64,000 nt of DNA from Prorocentrum cordatum (GCA_963575745.1 CAUYUJ010005625.1:63146-127145), one strand, 5' to 3'. Numbered from the stretch's first letter, positions 38,084 through 46,902 are shown. Made by a program: numbers and translations. The notes: generated by a model not told the origin, from the sequence alone.

Positions 38084-38272
38084 CCCAGACCCCCTCGCGT
38101 TGTGAACAAAAAAAACGCGACGGGAGGGTTTTTCTATTTCTGGCCCCCAGGGGCTCCTACTGGGCCTCGGGAGCGCCAAAAAACGATTCAGGATGAAAAA
38201 CAAGTCCCCGGGATGGGGTCCAGGCCTCTGGGGGTCGATGCTGCGACAAAAAACACGACGTCGGAGGTCTGG
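38084..38272 (-). repeat. Family F3 TIR element, copy 9 (inverted)
   Basis: It starts CCCAGACCCCCTCGCGTTGT and ends ACACGACGTCGGAGGTCTGG, showing both TIRs clearly. The interior is TTCTGGCCCCCAGGGGCTCC, then CGATTCAGGATGAAAAACAA. A loose F3 end (CCCAGACCCCCGACGTCATG) lies just before at 38052. Confidence 0.7.
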
Positions 38273-38430
38273 AAACGTCGACACCCACAGGTCTCGATCC
38301 GTTCCCCGGGACCAGTTTTTCCTCCCGAGGCGCTCTCTCGCGGCCCCGCGAGGCCAGGGGAGGGCCCCTGGAGGCCGACATTAGGGAACCACCTCCCGCC
38401 GTAGGTTTTTTTTTCTCCCAGCGCGAGGGG
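38273..38430 (+). repeat. Family F3 TIR element, copy 10
   Basis: Opposite orientation to the element it abuts: CACAGGTCTCGATCCGTTCC, CGGGACCAGTTTTTCCTCCC, GAGGGCCCCTGGAGGCCGAC, and right arm ACCTCCCGCCGTAGGTTTTT. Two F3 copies are thus head-to-head. Confidence 0.6.
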
Positions 38431-38438
38431 AACTGGGG

Positions 38439-38630
38439 TACGGTAGGTTCGCGTCGTGTCGACTGGCGGCGACCCCGCCGCGGGCGAGCAAGAATGAACG
38501 CCGCCAGCGGCCCAGAGTCGACCCACATGGCACGATCGGGCGCTCGGAAGGCCGCCGATCCTTCGAGGTGGAACGATCCACGCGGTGTCAGCAACCAGCG
38601 CCGAGGTCGTCACGACACGAACCTGCCGTA
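38439..38630 (+). repeat. Family F7 TIR element, copy 1
   Basis: TACGGTAGGTTCGCGTCGTG at the left and CACGACACGAACCTGCCGTA at the right are 20+ bp inverted repeats. The interior is CCCAGAGTCGACCCACATGG and TTCGAGGTGGAACGATCCAC. It is followed within 10 bp by an F8 element. Copies also at 42747 and 43814. Confidence 0.8.
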
Positions 38631-38637
38631 TCGTTCT

Positions 38638-38844
38638 GATGTTCCAACCTTTTGTTAGCATTGATCGCCAGAAAGGATTTCGAGCACCAGAAAAAAGCAC
38701 CGAAACTCGAGGGTTTTCACGCGTCGGGCCCTGGGAGGCTCGCCCGACACTGTTTGGACACTGCTTCGACACTCCTTCGGCACTCTTCCGGGTGCTCGAA
38801 GTGATTTTTGGGATGTGGCCCCTTGAGTGCGACGGGAGCAGCAG
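38638..38844 (+). repeat. Family F8 TIR element, copy 3, ending at an exon acceptor
   Basis: ATGTTCCAACCTTTTGTTAG starts it; CGCCAGAAAGGATTTCGAGC and GGTGCTCGAAGTGATTTTTG are inverted arms. It ends GCGACGGGAGCAGCAG, and that AG (38843-38844) is the predicted 3' splice site of exon 5, so the end of the element and the end of the intron coincide. Confidence 0.7.
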
Positions 38845-39091
38845 AACGCCGTACCGTGGCCGTCTCTCCCTCGCCTCCCGAGGTCGCGCGCCTCTTCCGC
38901 GCGCTGGACGCCGCGGGCACCGGGCGCCTGGCCGCGGAGGAGCTCGGGCACCTCGCGGCGGCCCGGGGCCGCGGCCTCGGCGGCGCGGGGGAGCTCGCGC
39001 CCGGCGGCGGAGAGCGCGGGGCGTACGAGGCGCTGGCCGGGGCCCACGGCTGGGACCCCGACGAGGGCGTGGGGCCCAGGGACTTTGCCAG
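38845..39091 (+). CDS. EF-hand repeat gene, exon 5 seen
   Basis: Encodes RRTVAVSPSPPEVARLFRAL, DAAGTGRLAAEELGHLAAAR, a G/A-rich linker and YEALAGAHGWDPDEGVGPRD followed by FA. D-A-A-G-T-G-R-L-A-A-E-E is an EF-hand loop with a weakened position 3. Donor GA at 39092; joined to 43331 it reads GCCAG|G-ATG (A-R-M), giving FARMVND, the same as FAQMVND in exon 3 and FASMVND in exon 8. The sequence AGGA is present at both intron ends. Confidence 0.65.
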
Positions 39092-39119
39092 GACTCGAGC
39101 TGGACAGCAGACAGCGACT

Positions 39120-39126
39120 AGATGTA

Positions 39127-39177
<51 letters not shown>

Positions 39178-39188
39178 ATATATATACA
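39120..39188. repeat. (TA)n microsatellite
   Basis: About 60 bp of alternating TA with one TTTA interruption, starting 29 bp after the donor of exon 5. Confidence 0.95.
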
Positions 39189-39195
39189 CTGGCGC

Positions 39196-39372
39196 GTTGT
39201 GAAAAATACACTGCGCGAGGGTTTTCGCTCTTGTCGGCCTCCAGGGGCCCCTGCCGGGCCTCGGGACCGGCAAGAACCGATTCAGGCACTGAGGAGCCGG
39301 TCCCGGGGCAGGGGCTCAAGACCTCTGGGGGTCGACGTGGTGAGCAGAAGCACGACGTGGTGGGGCCCGGGG
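39196..39372 (-). repeat. Family F3 TIR element, copy 11 (inverted)
   Basis: GTTGTGAAAAATACACTGCG, TCGGCCTCCAGGGGCCCCTG, ACCTCTGGGGGTCGACGTGG and AAGCACGACGTGGTGGGGCC mark an F3 copy in inverted sense. Confidence 0.6.
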
Positions 39373-39497
39373 GCGGTGGCTCTGCCTGCGGGTGGTGCTG
39401 AGGGGTTTCGGGGGGTTAGAAGTGGACGCAGCAGGTTGTGCTCTGTGGCACGACCCTGAGATCCAACGTCGCGAAACAAAGAAGGGAACATCGTGTA

Positions 39498-39787
39498 CTT
39501 GGATCGCCGCGGTGGTTGCTAAGAGGATGAGGGGTTCGAAGCGGACGTTTCAGGCGGTGTTCTCTGGCCTCACGCACCGTAGAGGTGGGTTACAGGTGCC
39601 CTATGTGGCTTATGGTGATGAGGTAGCTCCGCTAAGTGGGCTCCGCCCACGTAGCCCAGATCTGTACGCCCTTCAGCCATTCAGGGCACGTGCAACCCAC
39701 TTTTAAGCTGTGTTGGGCTGAATAGATCCCACCTTAGCATCCACTTGTACGCCCCTACCCTCTTAGCACACCCCGTGGCGATCCGCG
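39498..39787 (+). repeat. Family F1 TIR element, copy 5
   Basis: Left CTTGGATCGCCGCGGTGGTT; right TCTTAGCACACCCCGTGGCG continues to GATCCGCG. Palindrome GCTAAGTGGGCTCCGCCCAC inside. Very similar to the copy at 37028, including the upstream GAGATCCAACGTCGCGAAAC flank. Confidence 0.75.
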
Positions 39788-40225
39788 TATTTTCATGACA
39801 CTGCACCCATCAGAAGTCTTATGTCGCCGCGCCGTTTATTCCAACGCGCGGCCTTGCGTCTTTGAGAGGGCGCCTTGGCCACCAGGGCAAACTTCGCCTC
39901 AGACGCAAGGTTCGCCGTCGGGTTTGCCGTGATGCCGACTTCGTCGACTTAGGCTCGTGCAGAATTAACGGCGTGGCGGCTTATGAAAGACACATGAAGT
40001 TTTATGGACTCCATATTCCGCTCAAGAAATTCCGGAATCTGGATTGGATCTCTCGTAGAACGCTCGGGGATCTGGACCTGGACTATTTTTTTAGAACGCG
40101 CTCGGAGTGAAGTTCACTCTCTTCGTGAGCTTGTCTTACCTCTGAGCGGGGATATGCTATCTGATGGCCTCTGGCCTATCCCGCCACCGCGCCTGGGCTG
40201 TGGGTCATAAGCCTTGAGGATGTTC
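39788..40225. other. Unrecognised intronic sequence
   Basis: A + strand frame 39862-40110 (82 codons, RGRLGHQGKLRLRRKVRRRV...) is open and not low complexity, but has no domain or splice support. Less GC-rich than the exons. Confidence 0.3.
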
Positions 40226-40570
40226 GTTAGGATGTTGCGCGGTGCCTCTCGGTGGCTTCTTAGGGGCCTGCCTTTGGACCTTGTTGAGACCTGCTGGAGC
40301 GTCTTCGGGGCCTCTTCGGGGGCCTCCTGGGGCCTCTCGGCTCGGGGGCCTCTTGGGGCCTGCTTGGGGCCTCCTGGGAGCCTCTTTGGGCGGAAGGCTA
40401 GGATTTTTGGATTCCCCCTCTGGAGGCTGTCTTTGGGCTCCCTTGGGCCGACTCGGGCGCCTCTGGGGCCGTCTTGGAGCCCTCTTGGGCCGTGTTGGGG
40501 CCCTCCTGTGGGCCTCTTGGGCCGTCTTGGAGCGGTCTTGGGGATCATTGGGGCCGTCTTGGAGCATCGG
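40226..40570. repeat. GGCCTCTTGGGG minisatellite-like tract
   Basis: A run of ~10-12 bp words GGGGCCTCTTCGG, GGGGCCTCCTGG, GGCCGTCTTGG. Same class as the tracts at 8.7, 10.9, 47.8, 53.6 and 56.6 kb, less regular than at 10.9 kb. Confidence 0.6.
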
Positions 40571-40843
40571 AAGCTAGAGACATCGAGGACCCACACATTG
40601 ATCGAAACATTGGAGGGTAGACTATGATATGTAGTCTCTCGGTCACCTCTGGGCTGGAAAATCCGTGCGAGAAAGCGCGACGCGCTCCAGGGGGCACGCG
40701 GCAATTCCAAAGATATTTGGCAACTTTGGGTCCGGGGAACTATACATAATCATCATGCTTGAGGACTGAGGCTTCGCAGTGCTTGAGAATTCTGCAGCTC
40801 GTGCCTCGAGGACATGGTGGCGGATCAAGGAGAAGAAACATGG

Positions 40844-41018
40844 TACAGTCGGACCGAGGTATAACATCGAGGTACGTTCGGAGAGGGTACCTTGATGTTC
40901 TTCGTGGTTGTTGGCTGTTCTTGTGTATCCTGGGGGAGGGTGCCCTGTTCTGTGTGCTCTGGCCGGCGGAGGATCTCGCGTTCTTGCGGGATGTTCTCCT
41001 GGCCTTGGTCCGACTGTA
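40844..41018 (+). repeat. Family F6 TIR element, copy 1
   Basis: TACAGTCGGACCGAGGTATA at the left and CCTTGGTCCGACTGTA at the right are inverted repeats of about 17 bp. The interior is GAGAGGGTACCTTGATGTTC and GTGTATCCTGGGGGAGGGTG. Further copies at 43520 and 54618. Confidence 0.75.
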
Positions 41019-41562
41019 GCAGTGCTTGAGGTAACATCTAGCCTGCCCCAGCTTTGGGCAGGGCAAGGCTGGGCATGCTGGGCTGACCAGGAAGGGGGGA
41101 ACCGAGCCAGGCGCCGCCGCCTGAGAGCGCGCGGCGATGAGCGCGTGACGCACGAGGTGCCTTTTCCCCCCGGCGCAGCGCGAAGCGCGTCGGTTCGGAT
41201 GCAAAGAGTCGTATCAGGAAGTTGCAAACGTTGTACGGATGCTGATCGTTATGATTGGTATTCTTACCGCTACTTTTGAGAGTATAAATCTTGTACGAAG
41301 TAGCGGTGCAATCATAGCGTCTCGGAGGTCCATGCGGAGTTCTCGCATCGGCGCCGGGGCCCCCCGAGCGGCGCCTCCAGCGTGGCCCCTTCTGGCGCCG
41401 CCGCGCGCGCCATGGCGCGGCGCCTCCACAGCGCCGATGCGAGCAGTCCGCGGGGGCGTGCCTCTCCGATCGGCGGCGGGCCGTGGGGGGGGGGAAGCGC
41501 GAATGGGGCAGGCCTTCTCAGAAGTCAAGCAGTGGCGGAGCGTCCTGGCGTGCCTACATCGG
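41019..41562. other. Intronic sequence with one open frame
   Basis: A frame 41239-41586 (LVRSSGAIIASRRSMRSSRI ... ARMGQAFSEVKQWRSVLACL) has a coding look in its 3' half and runs up to the F13 element, as the candidate exon at 32104 does. A small hairpin ACCGCTACTT/AAGTAGCGGT lies at 41269-41308. Not called as an exon. Confidence 0.3.
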
Positions 41563-41735
41563 AGGTTGGTAGACCTCCTACCTTGACACGTCGATTAAGG
41601 AACTGGCCGTTTTCGGTTCGCGAGAGGGCGTCGCGGCCGTCATTTTTGTGGGTCCAGGTCCGTCGGTTTCGGTCCTAGGCCGTTTTCACTCAGGGGAGGT
41701 TTACTAAAGGGAGGTTTGTCCACCGCCGACTATAG
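41563..41735 (+). repeat. Dispersed element F13, copy 2
   Basis: GGAGGTTGGTAGACCTCCTA, GGCCGTTTTCGGTTCGCGAG, TCACTCAGGGGAGGTTTACT. About 90% identical by eye to 32198-32370. Confidence 0.75.
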
Positions 41736-42595
41736 GCCGACCAATCAATGTTCTAAGAACCTCTTGCGGTTTCCAAGAGATGTTCTCATAGCATTTCTGG
41801 CTGGGGCTGTGCTGATTTAGCACATCGGGGTTATGTTATGAGAACTTTGCTTTTGTTCTTGGAGCATTTTTGGGTTCGAAGAATATGTCGTGGTAGGGCT
41901 ATAGGAATGCTTGGACGGTCTGTCCCTGCTCAAAGAAGGCTCGGATGTCCCCCAGCCTTCAGAGAAGTTCTCTAAGCCTCCCCCGAAGACGCAGCAGACT
42001 TCACAGAAGGCTGGAGGGCTTCCACGAAGCCCCGCCGCCTTCTGACTAGGCGCTCTTCTTCCCACTGCCCCCTCACTACCTCGCTCGCCGCCGATCCGAG
42101 AGTTTCCGATTCCTGTGCCACCTCCTTGAGATCCGAAGCTGCGAATCAAGTGCAGCACCGCGCAAAAACACGAAGGAAGCTCTATAGAACCCATCCTCCT
42201 GCGGCACGTCTGTTGAGCCGTGCCGATTTGTGATGCTCGTGGGGCTCGAAACAGAAGCACACTCGCCTTCTGGGCAAAGACAAGACGACGCCACGTCCTT
42301 AGGGTTTTCTCCCGCCCAGGGATGATCAACAACGCGGTGCCCCACGGAAGTAAGTTTCTCATCTCCCGATGGCCCCAGGGACCCGCAGAAGCACCGGGGC
42401 ACCTCTGAGACTCCGAGATCGTCGACATTATTGGAGCATCTGTGTAAGTAGAATGTTATTTTTATATATCTGCACCTGGACTATTGTTGAAGTTAATGCT
42501 TGGAACGAACGCCGTCTTCTCAGCTCAGCACGCTCTTAGCTCCAAGCGTGGGCGCAGATAGCCCACGCAACGGCGGCCAGGAGGGGGAGGAGGAA
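41736..42595. other. Intronic sequence, partial dispersed repeat
   Basis: 42330-42420 (CCCCACGGAAG...GACCCGCAGAAGCACCGGGG) is shared with 58215-58300. 42125-42180 has the GAGATCCGAAGCTGCGAATC-type words of other repeats. No exon seen. Confidence 0.35.
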
Positions 42596-42596
42596 A

Positions 42597-42730
42597 GGAA
42601 CAACAGCAACAACAGCAACAACAGCAACAGCAACAGCAATAACAACAGCAACACCAACAACAATAGCAACAACGAAACCCATATCAATAATATCAACACC
42701 AGCAACACCACGGACAACACCAACAACAAG
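42597..42730. repeat. AAC/AGC-rich low-complexity tract
   Basis: AACAGCAACAACAGCAACAG-type repeats with ATAACA interruptions. The frame gives N/S-rich sequence; no other coding evidence. Confidence 0.8.
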
Positions 42731-42746
42731 ATGCTTGTCTACTTCA

Positions 42747-42893
42747 AGGTTGGTTTGCGTCGTGTCGACAAGCCCCGATCCCGCCGCTGGCGTTCAACGT
42801 CGAATGCCGGCCCAGAATCGGTCGATGCTGAACGATCCCCGCGGCGTCGGAAGCCCATGCCGAAGCCGGCACGACACGAGCCTGCCAAACTGT
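42747..42893 (+). repeat. Family F7 TIR element, copy 2
   Basis: TGGTTTGCGTCGTGTCGACA at the left, CGGCACGACACGAGCCTGCC at the right; interior GCCCAGAATCGGTCGATGC. Shorter and more diverged than the copies at 38439 and 43814. Confidence 0.65.
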
Positions 42894-42977
42894 AACCTCG
42901 AGAAGCGATTAAGCCCCCCCTTCTGGCCAAAGGATACATAAAACTTCCCGCACTGGGAAGCGTTATACTGGCACACG

Positions 42978-43037
42978 AATGATGATGCTGCTGATGATGA
43001 TGACGACGATGATGACGATGACGATGATGATGATGAC

Positions 43038-43077
<40 letters not shown>

Positions 43078-43079
43078 CC

Positions 43080-43146
<67 letters not shown>

Positions 43147-43188
43147 TGTGGTGGTGGTGGTGGTGGTGGTGGTGGTGGTGGGTGGTGG

Positions 43189-43220
<32 letters not shown>

Positions 43221-43275
43221 CTGATGATGATGATGATGATGATGATGAGGAGGAGGAGGAGGAGGAGGAGGTGGA
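42978..43275. repeat. (ATG)n, (GGT)n and (GGA)n compound microsatellite
   Basis: About 170 bp of ATGATGATG, a GGTGGTGGT run (43147-43190), more ATG, then GAGGAGGAG to about 43275. It lies directly upstream of exon 6. Confidence 0.95.
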
Positions 43276-43330
43276 GGAGGAGAAGGAGGATGGGGGAGGA
43301 GGAGTCCTCTGCCGCCCCGCCCGCCCCGAG

Positions 43331-43486
43331 GATGGTCAACGACGCCGAGAGCCCCGCCCACTGCACCACCCGCGAGCTGCGCGGCGCGCTCGCGGCCCTC
43401 GGCTGGCGCCCGGAGCTCATCGTCTCGGCCTTCGGCGCCCTGGAGGAGGGCGGCAGCGGGCGGCTGCCGGGCGCATGCCTCCGTCG
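43331..43486 (+). CDS. EF-hand repeat gene, exon 6 seen
   Basis: Acceptor CCCCGAG (AG 43329-43330); encodes (R)MVNDAESPAHCTTRELRGA, LAALGWRPELIVSAFGALEE and GGSGRLPGACLR; GC donor at 43487. D-A-E-S-P-A-H-C-T-T-R-E is an EF-hand-like loop with few ligands, so calcium binding is doubtful here. The join to 44165 (CG|G) reads LRRYAEFCGF, matching MRRYAAVTGF and LRRLAELCGF in other exons, which fixes both splice sites. Confidence 0.7.
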
Positions 43487-43519
43487 GCACGCCGGGTCGG
43501 GCAACAGAACCGATGCCGC

Positions 43520-43819
43520 TGCGGTCGGACCGAGGTACGAAGATGGGGGTCGGTTCGGGGTGGGGAGCCTCGATGTCCTCCGTGCGTGTTGGATGCATGT
43601 CCTTCCTCTGGCACGCCGGCACAATGCGCCTTTCGGTTGCCCCGATTCGTCGCACGCTGGTGAGGACTGCCCCTGCCTCGCCGCCGACGAAGAAATTGTT
43701 CGATGTTCTTGTGCATCCTGGGGGAGGCTGCCCTCGAACGCCCTTTGTCCCGGCTGGCGGAGGGTCTCGTGTCCCGTGCTTTCGAAGGATGTTCTTCTGA
43801 CCTAGGTCCGACTGTGCGG
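43520..43819 (+). repeat. Family F6 TIR element, copy 2
   Basis: GCGGTCGGACCGAGGTACGA at the left, CTAGGTCCGACTGTGCGG at the right. Longer than copy 1 (about 300 bp) with an added central segment. Its right end overlaps the left end of the F7 copy that starts at 43814. Confidence 0.7.
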
Positions 43820-44008
43820 TAGGTTCGTGTCGTGTCGACGCGGCAGCGACCCCGCCGTGGGCGTTCAAGGTAGAACGCCACTAGAGGCCCAGAATCGGCC
43901 AATATGGACCGATCTGGCGATCGAGAAACCGCCGACCGTTCAAGGTTGAACGATCCATCTGGTGTCAGAACCCAACGCCAGGGTCGTCACGGCACGAACT
44001 TGCGGTAA
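43814..44008 (+). repeat. Family F7 TIR element, copy 3
   Basis: TGCGGTAGGTTCGTGTCGTG at the left, GGCACGAACTTGCGGTAAC at the right, interior CCCAGAATCGGCCAATATGG. It forms a chain with F6. Confidence 0.75.
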
Positions 44009-44164
44009 CTTCGCCTCGTTTTCACAGCTTCGGGCCCCTTGGGAGGCCCTCGTCGCCATCGCTGGATTCGCTATGATATTTTGGTCAGAACGCACACCAG
44101 GGGATGTCTGGTGAGTGGCTGGATCGTTTTTTTGTTTTGTTTTGTTTTTGTTTTGTCGTCCCAG

Positions 44165-44213
44165 GTACGCGGAGTTCTGCGGCTTCGAGGGCAGCGACGC
44201 GGAGTGGCAGCAG
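44165..44213 (+). CDS. EF-hand repeat gene, exon 7 seen (49 bp)
   Basis: Acceptor GTCCCAG after a T/G-rich tract; encodes YAEFCGFEGSDAEWQQ; GA donor at 44214 (CAGCAG|GA). Joined to exon 8 it reads DAEWQQEYSDLAARHGW, parallel to DAGWAAQYEQLADIYGF across exons 1-2. CAGGA occurs at both ends of this intron. Confidence 0.65.
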
Positions 44214-44364
44214 GATCGGCGGGGCTCCCGAGAGACTTGGGCGCTGCACTTGTTTTTCACGCCGGGCGCTTTTGCGCGCGGGACCCTCACAGATCGCTCC
44301 GGCTCGACAAGTGCAGCGGAGAGAGATGGGGTCTGGGATTTTGGTCGTGATTTTTTGGCGGCGC

Positions 44365-44650
44365 TGCAGTGTTCTCGCAACCTAGGGCTTTCACGACGGG
44401 GGCCCTTGGGCATTGATCAGCCACGCGCAGAGGGGGGTAGGGGGAGGGGGGGGGAGGCTTCTTAGAAGCTCCCCTGCTTCTTAGAAGGCGCGGGCCTTAT
44501 CTGTAGATACAAGGCCGCGGCCTTCTAAGGAGCAGGGTGCCTCTAAGAAGCCTTCCCCCCTACCCCTGCCCCCCTCTGCGCGCCGCCAAGTTGCAATGTT
44601 CTCGCAACCTAGGGCGTCAGGGGTGCCACCACGGGGGCTCTTGGGCACTG
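44365..44650. repeat. Hairpin element F9 with ~60-bp direct-repeat flanks
   Basis: 44421-44585 is a fold-back: GCAGAGGGGGGTAGGGGGAG at the left, CCCTACCCCTGCCCCCCTCT at the right, with GCTTCTTAGAAG arms inside. It is flanked by direct repeats AGTGTTCTCGCAACCTAGGG (about 44371) and AATGTTCTCGCAACCTAGGG (about 44595), each continuing to CGGGGGC(C/T)CTTGGGCA. A shorter relative is at 57113-57217. Confidence 0.7.
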
Positions 44651-45337
44651 AGGGGGCGCACACCCAGACACAAGTCGGCCGAGTGAATCTGCACGGGGCC
44701 ACTCGACGTTGGCACACGGCGTGTGCCGGTGCAGTCCCGGGTCGGTGGTTCGTTCATCGGCGTGCGTTTCGCCAGAGGCATTCGCCTATTTCAGGGCGTC
44801 GATTCGCTATCCCTCTGGGGTCCACTCGGGATGCGGTGCTAATCAGCTTTCACGGAAGGGTGTTTTGAGAAAGAAGGGGGTGTTCTCTTAATTCGGGGAA
44901 GCGTACGACTCGAGGTAAGATTCGAGTGCGCCGAAACTCGGTTTTGCTGACGCTTTTTGACGAGCGCGTCCTGGATTTTGACGGTCTAGTGTTCGTGGGA
45001 TTTTTGCAGCGGGAGCTCGCGGCTAATTTCACATTGGGCCTCGCCATGTTCATGGTGGCCCCGTCAGGCCAATCCTGATGGTTTTGTTTTATAGAAGTAC
45101 AGGAACATGCCCCCTGTCCCTAATGTTTTTGGCCCTCCTGACTTAGGTCCCCTCCCAACGGGCTACGGGCCCTTTGCATGATGAGTCACACCCGAGCCCC
45201 CCGAACCGAGTCTTACGTCTCCCCGATCAATCTTCGAGCTTCGAGGGATGGGGCCTGGAGGGTAATTACAGCAGGTGCAGCCAGAAGTAGACGCCCGCCT
45301 GCCGGCAGGGCCCCCCGTGGAATGTCAAAGACCCGCA
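44651..45337. other. Intronic sequence, one partial dispersed repeat
   Basis: 45080-45180 shares GGCCCTCCTGACTTAGGTCC with the R17 repeats at 1465, 5615 and 48655. No exon seen. Confidence 0.35.
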
Positions 45338-45626
45338 CTTGGATCGCCGCGGTGATTGCTAAGGGGATGGTCGGGTATAGCCAGAACCCCAGGTAAGGGG
45401 ACTCGGGCCCCGGAGCCCTTGAATTGGCCAGAATCACTAAACCAGGTCTGCCGTAGCTGGTGTTTTTTCGGGTGACGGCAGTTCCGGTTAGTTCTGCCAA
45501 CGCCCGAGATGGGAGGGTTAGATGTGGATGCTCAAGTGGGTTTCATCTGGCCTAACCCAACTTATAAGCGGGTTCCAAGTGCCCCATTTGGCTTAGAATG
45601 ATGGGGTAGCTCCGCGGCGGTCCAAG
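45338..45626 (+). repeat. Family F1 TIR element, copy 6 (rearranged)
   Basis: Left CTTGGATCGCCGCGGTGATT, right TCCGCGGCGGTCCAAG. The interior holds about 130 bp of foreign sequence after the left arm (45375-45505), then GTTAGATGTGGATGCTCAAG and the usual interior. The palindrome is lost. Confidence 0.6.
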
Positions 45627-45845
45627 CAGAAGCATTGTGCGGCACCCTGGGAAGCTCAGAGGTCGTCGACGAGCGTCCCCCCTGAGATCCTGGCCTTGCA
45701 GTTCTTTTGCGCAATAGGCAGGGTGGGGTCTGGGGCTTCGGTCGCGACTGCTTGGGGGGCTGCAATTTTTTTCGCAGCGGCGTCGGGTCGCTGGGCCCTT
45801 GGGAGTTCTCATGGCGGGAGTTCTTGCTGCGTGCATCTGCCGTCA

Positions 45846-46005
45846 GACCCCGGCGGAGGCCGTTTCCCTGCCTTCGGCCTCCGGGGGCCCTTGCCGGGCC
45901 CCCGCACCGTCCAAGAACGACTCAGGATGAAAAGCCGGTCCCGGGGAGGGGGTCCAGACCTGTGGGGGTCGGCGTGGAAAAGTCACGACGTCGGGGGTCT
46001 GGGGT
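45846..46005 (-). repeat. Family F3 TIR element, copy 12 (inverted)
   Basis: CAGACCCCGGCGGAGGCCGT, CTTCGGCCTCCGGGGGCCCT, CGACTCAGGATGAAAAGCCG, and AGTCACGACGTCGGGGGTCT at the right. It ends about 80 bp before exon 8. Confidence 0.65.
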
Positions 46006-46084
46006 TGAACTTGCACTGCTTGTTGCCTTTCGTCCTCAGGGCTCCATCTCCCCCAGGGCCCCGCCCCCTTTGAGCCGCCCGCAG

Positions 46085-46231
46085 GAGTACAGCGACCTCG
46101 CTGCCAGGCACGGGTGGGACGAGCTGTGCGGTGCCGACCTGCGGGGCTTCGCCTCCATGGTCAACGACAGCTCCGGGAACGGCCACTGCAGCGCGGAGGA
46201 GCTGCTGCAGTTCGTGCGGCGGGGGCTCTGA
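46085..46231 (+). CDS. EF-hand repeat gene, terminal exon (exon 8 seen)
   Basis: Acceptor CCGCAG (AG 46083-46084); encodes EYSDLAARHGWDELCGADLR, GFASMVNDSSGNGHCSAEEL and LQFVRRGL, with TGA at 46229-46231. D-S-S-G-N-G-H-C-S-A-E-E is a complete 12-position loop with D1, S3, N5, G6 and E12, followed by helix ELLQFVRRG. Third positions are GC. This ends the gene; the 3' UTR probably follows but no polyadenylation signal is evident, as is usual in dinoflagellates. Confidence 0.7.
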   Translation, partial: EYSDLAARHGWDELCGADLRGFASMVNDSSGNGHCSAEELLQFVRRGL

Positions 46232-46734
46232 AGGCGCCACCTGCTGCTGCGTGAGCTGCGTGGGGGCGACGCTGCGGAGCACGCGGCCGCCGCGAAGATC
46301 GCGCTCCTCCTCCTCCTTCCTGTGTGCTGTGGCCCATCTGTGGCCCCCTTGGCAGCTGGGAGTCCCTCCTCTGGGGCGCGGAGGGATGCTGCAGGGGGGA
46401 AGCGAGGTCACGGCACGCTCCCAACCGCGATCACCTCTGCCCCACCCGGAGCGGGAGAAGGAAGAAGGGGGAAGAGGAGGAGGAGAAGGAGGAGGTCGAG
46501 ACGCTCTTTCTCTTTACCTTTGGCGCCCAGCTTCCGCTACCATTACGCTCACCAGGTTCAATGCGTCGCGCCGCATAGTGCCTGAGCTGGATCATTCATG
46601 CCGCCCTTTTCTTTACTGGGACGCTGCGATCGCAGCCATCGAAGTCCACTCCACACAAGACGAGGAGGTTGAGAAGCATCCCCACTCCGACTCATGAGAC
46701 ACCTGCTTGTTTCTTTCGCTGATACCACCCAGCA
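46232..46734. other. Probable 3' UTR and following sequence of the EF-hand gene
   Basis: A frame 46131-46697 overlaps exon 8 in another register and is not credible. 46450-46495 is GGAGAAGGAGG purine-rich. No gene called. Confidence 0.35.
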
Positions 46735-46902
46735 TTAAGTAGGGCATGTCCCTCGACAGGAAGATTAATTCAATAATCGTCAAGACATAGTCTGATTACG
46801 ATACCTCGTGCTAGTAGCAGCAATCAGCGAGTAAGTTTTGACGATTTTTGTTTCTTTTGAAATCCTCTTGTAGGAGGACTTTGCCGACCTATCCCTAGCA
46901 GC
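46735..46902 (+). repeat. Family F2 TIR element, copy d
   Basis: TTAAGTAGGGCATGTCCCTC at the left and CCTCTTGTAGGAGGACTTTG at the right, then CCGACCTA. The core has AGACATAGTCTGATTACG and a T-rich stretch. Confidence 0.65.
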
